From the NCBI GenBank assembly GCA_033239005.1, contig BSQZ01000034.1, positions 5,032,001 through 5,096,000 of the forward strand: a DNA stretch of 64,000 nt, in the 5' to 3' direction. The translations under genes were made by a program, and so were the position numbers. The stretch comes from Lamellibrachia satsuma. Lineage: Eukaryota > Annelida > Polychaeta > Sabellida > Siboglinidae. Of this stretch, positions 63,820 to 64,000 are shown piece after piece. The first letter of the stretch is position 1, and every line of letters begins with the position of its first letter. The notes beneath the pieces were generated by a model. It saw nothing but the letters and a program-made list of their open reading frames with translations, made no database searches and was not told the origin of the DNA.

Positions 63820-64000
63820 TATATACGGTTTCTTCAACCTAAGAAAAGTTTTGGTCACGATAACCTCAGTCCCCATATGTTTAAATTAATAGCCGAGCAA
63901 ATATCCCTACCTATAGCTATTTTGATAAACAAATCCTTAAGTAAAGGCATTGCACCCGATGAAATAAAAATGTTAAAAATTTTACCTGTCTACAAGTCAA
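63820..64000 (+). pseudogene. LINE RT N-terminal fragment, runs off window
   Basis: Plus strand: [57 protein letters not shown]. These are the first RT blocks (K-GHD-IS, then P-IKIAKVIPVYK). With the right arm at 63417-63590 it forms one LINE reading frame interrupted by the 220-bp (TA)n. The rest lies beyond the window, so its integrity is unknown. Confidence 0.75.

Overview
The window looks like an accessory, repeat-rich stretch of an animal nuclear genome. It has intron-containing genes, long (TA)n, (CA)n, (CGT)n and (TAC)n tracts, several degraded LINE lineages, a hAT relic and a tRNA-derived SINE. The receptor family and repeat style point to a lophotrochozoan invertebrate, most likely a mollusc or relative. 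This is inference: nothing in the sequence names the species.

The only convincing host genes are three paralogous seven-transmembrane receptors. Each is a large exon encoding a Ser/Thr-rich repeat stalk, a somatomedin-B-like knot, a long Cys-rich ectodomain and a family-B-like 7TM domain. Each has a separate upstream exon encoding a signal peptide plus 12-residue repeats, ending at a phase-1 GTAAGT donor that matches a phase-1 acceptor on the large exon. Gene A: minus strand, exon 1 14683-14911, exon 2 7106-10140, 1087 aa. Gene B: minus strand, exon 1 30668-30860, exon 2 23463-26659, 1129 aa. Gene C: plus strand, exon 1 41488-41752, exon 2 45434-48432, 1087 aa. All three joined lengths are multiples of three. 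Genes A and B end in a PDZ-ligand-like NTRL tail that gene C has lost.

Layout. 0.7-2.1 kb: decayed hAT transposon. 2.3-2.8 kb: C2H2 zinc-finger relic. About 4.5-19.6 kb (unit A) and 19.7-35.4 kb (unit B): a tandem segmental duplication of about 15 kb, each unit carrying one receptor gene, the same LINE and SINE relics, and introns full of a degenerate 23-bp minisatellite. 35-41 kb: a smaller 1.9-kb-spaced duplication, a CR1-like LINE relic, a 28-bp minisatellite with higher-order structure and a SINE. 41.5-48.4 kb: gene C, whose intron holds a LINE with an exploded (AT)62 and an unclassified 2.5-kb element with arms of about 640 bp. 49-64 kb: no host gene I can support, only microsatellites, a CRE-containing hairpin, LINE ORFs (one RT open for 514 codons), a hammerhead-like motif, and a foldback of LINE sequence between (TA)n tracts.

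The receptor genes probably form one locally expanding family of surface receptors; ligand and signalling partner cannot be read from sequence. The most unusual items are the hidden signal-peptide exons, the inverted-repeat element in gene C's intron, and repeated (AT)n expansion inside LINE reading frames.
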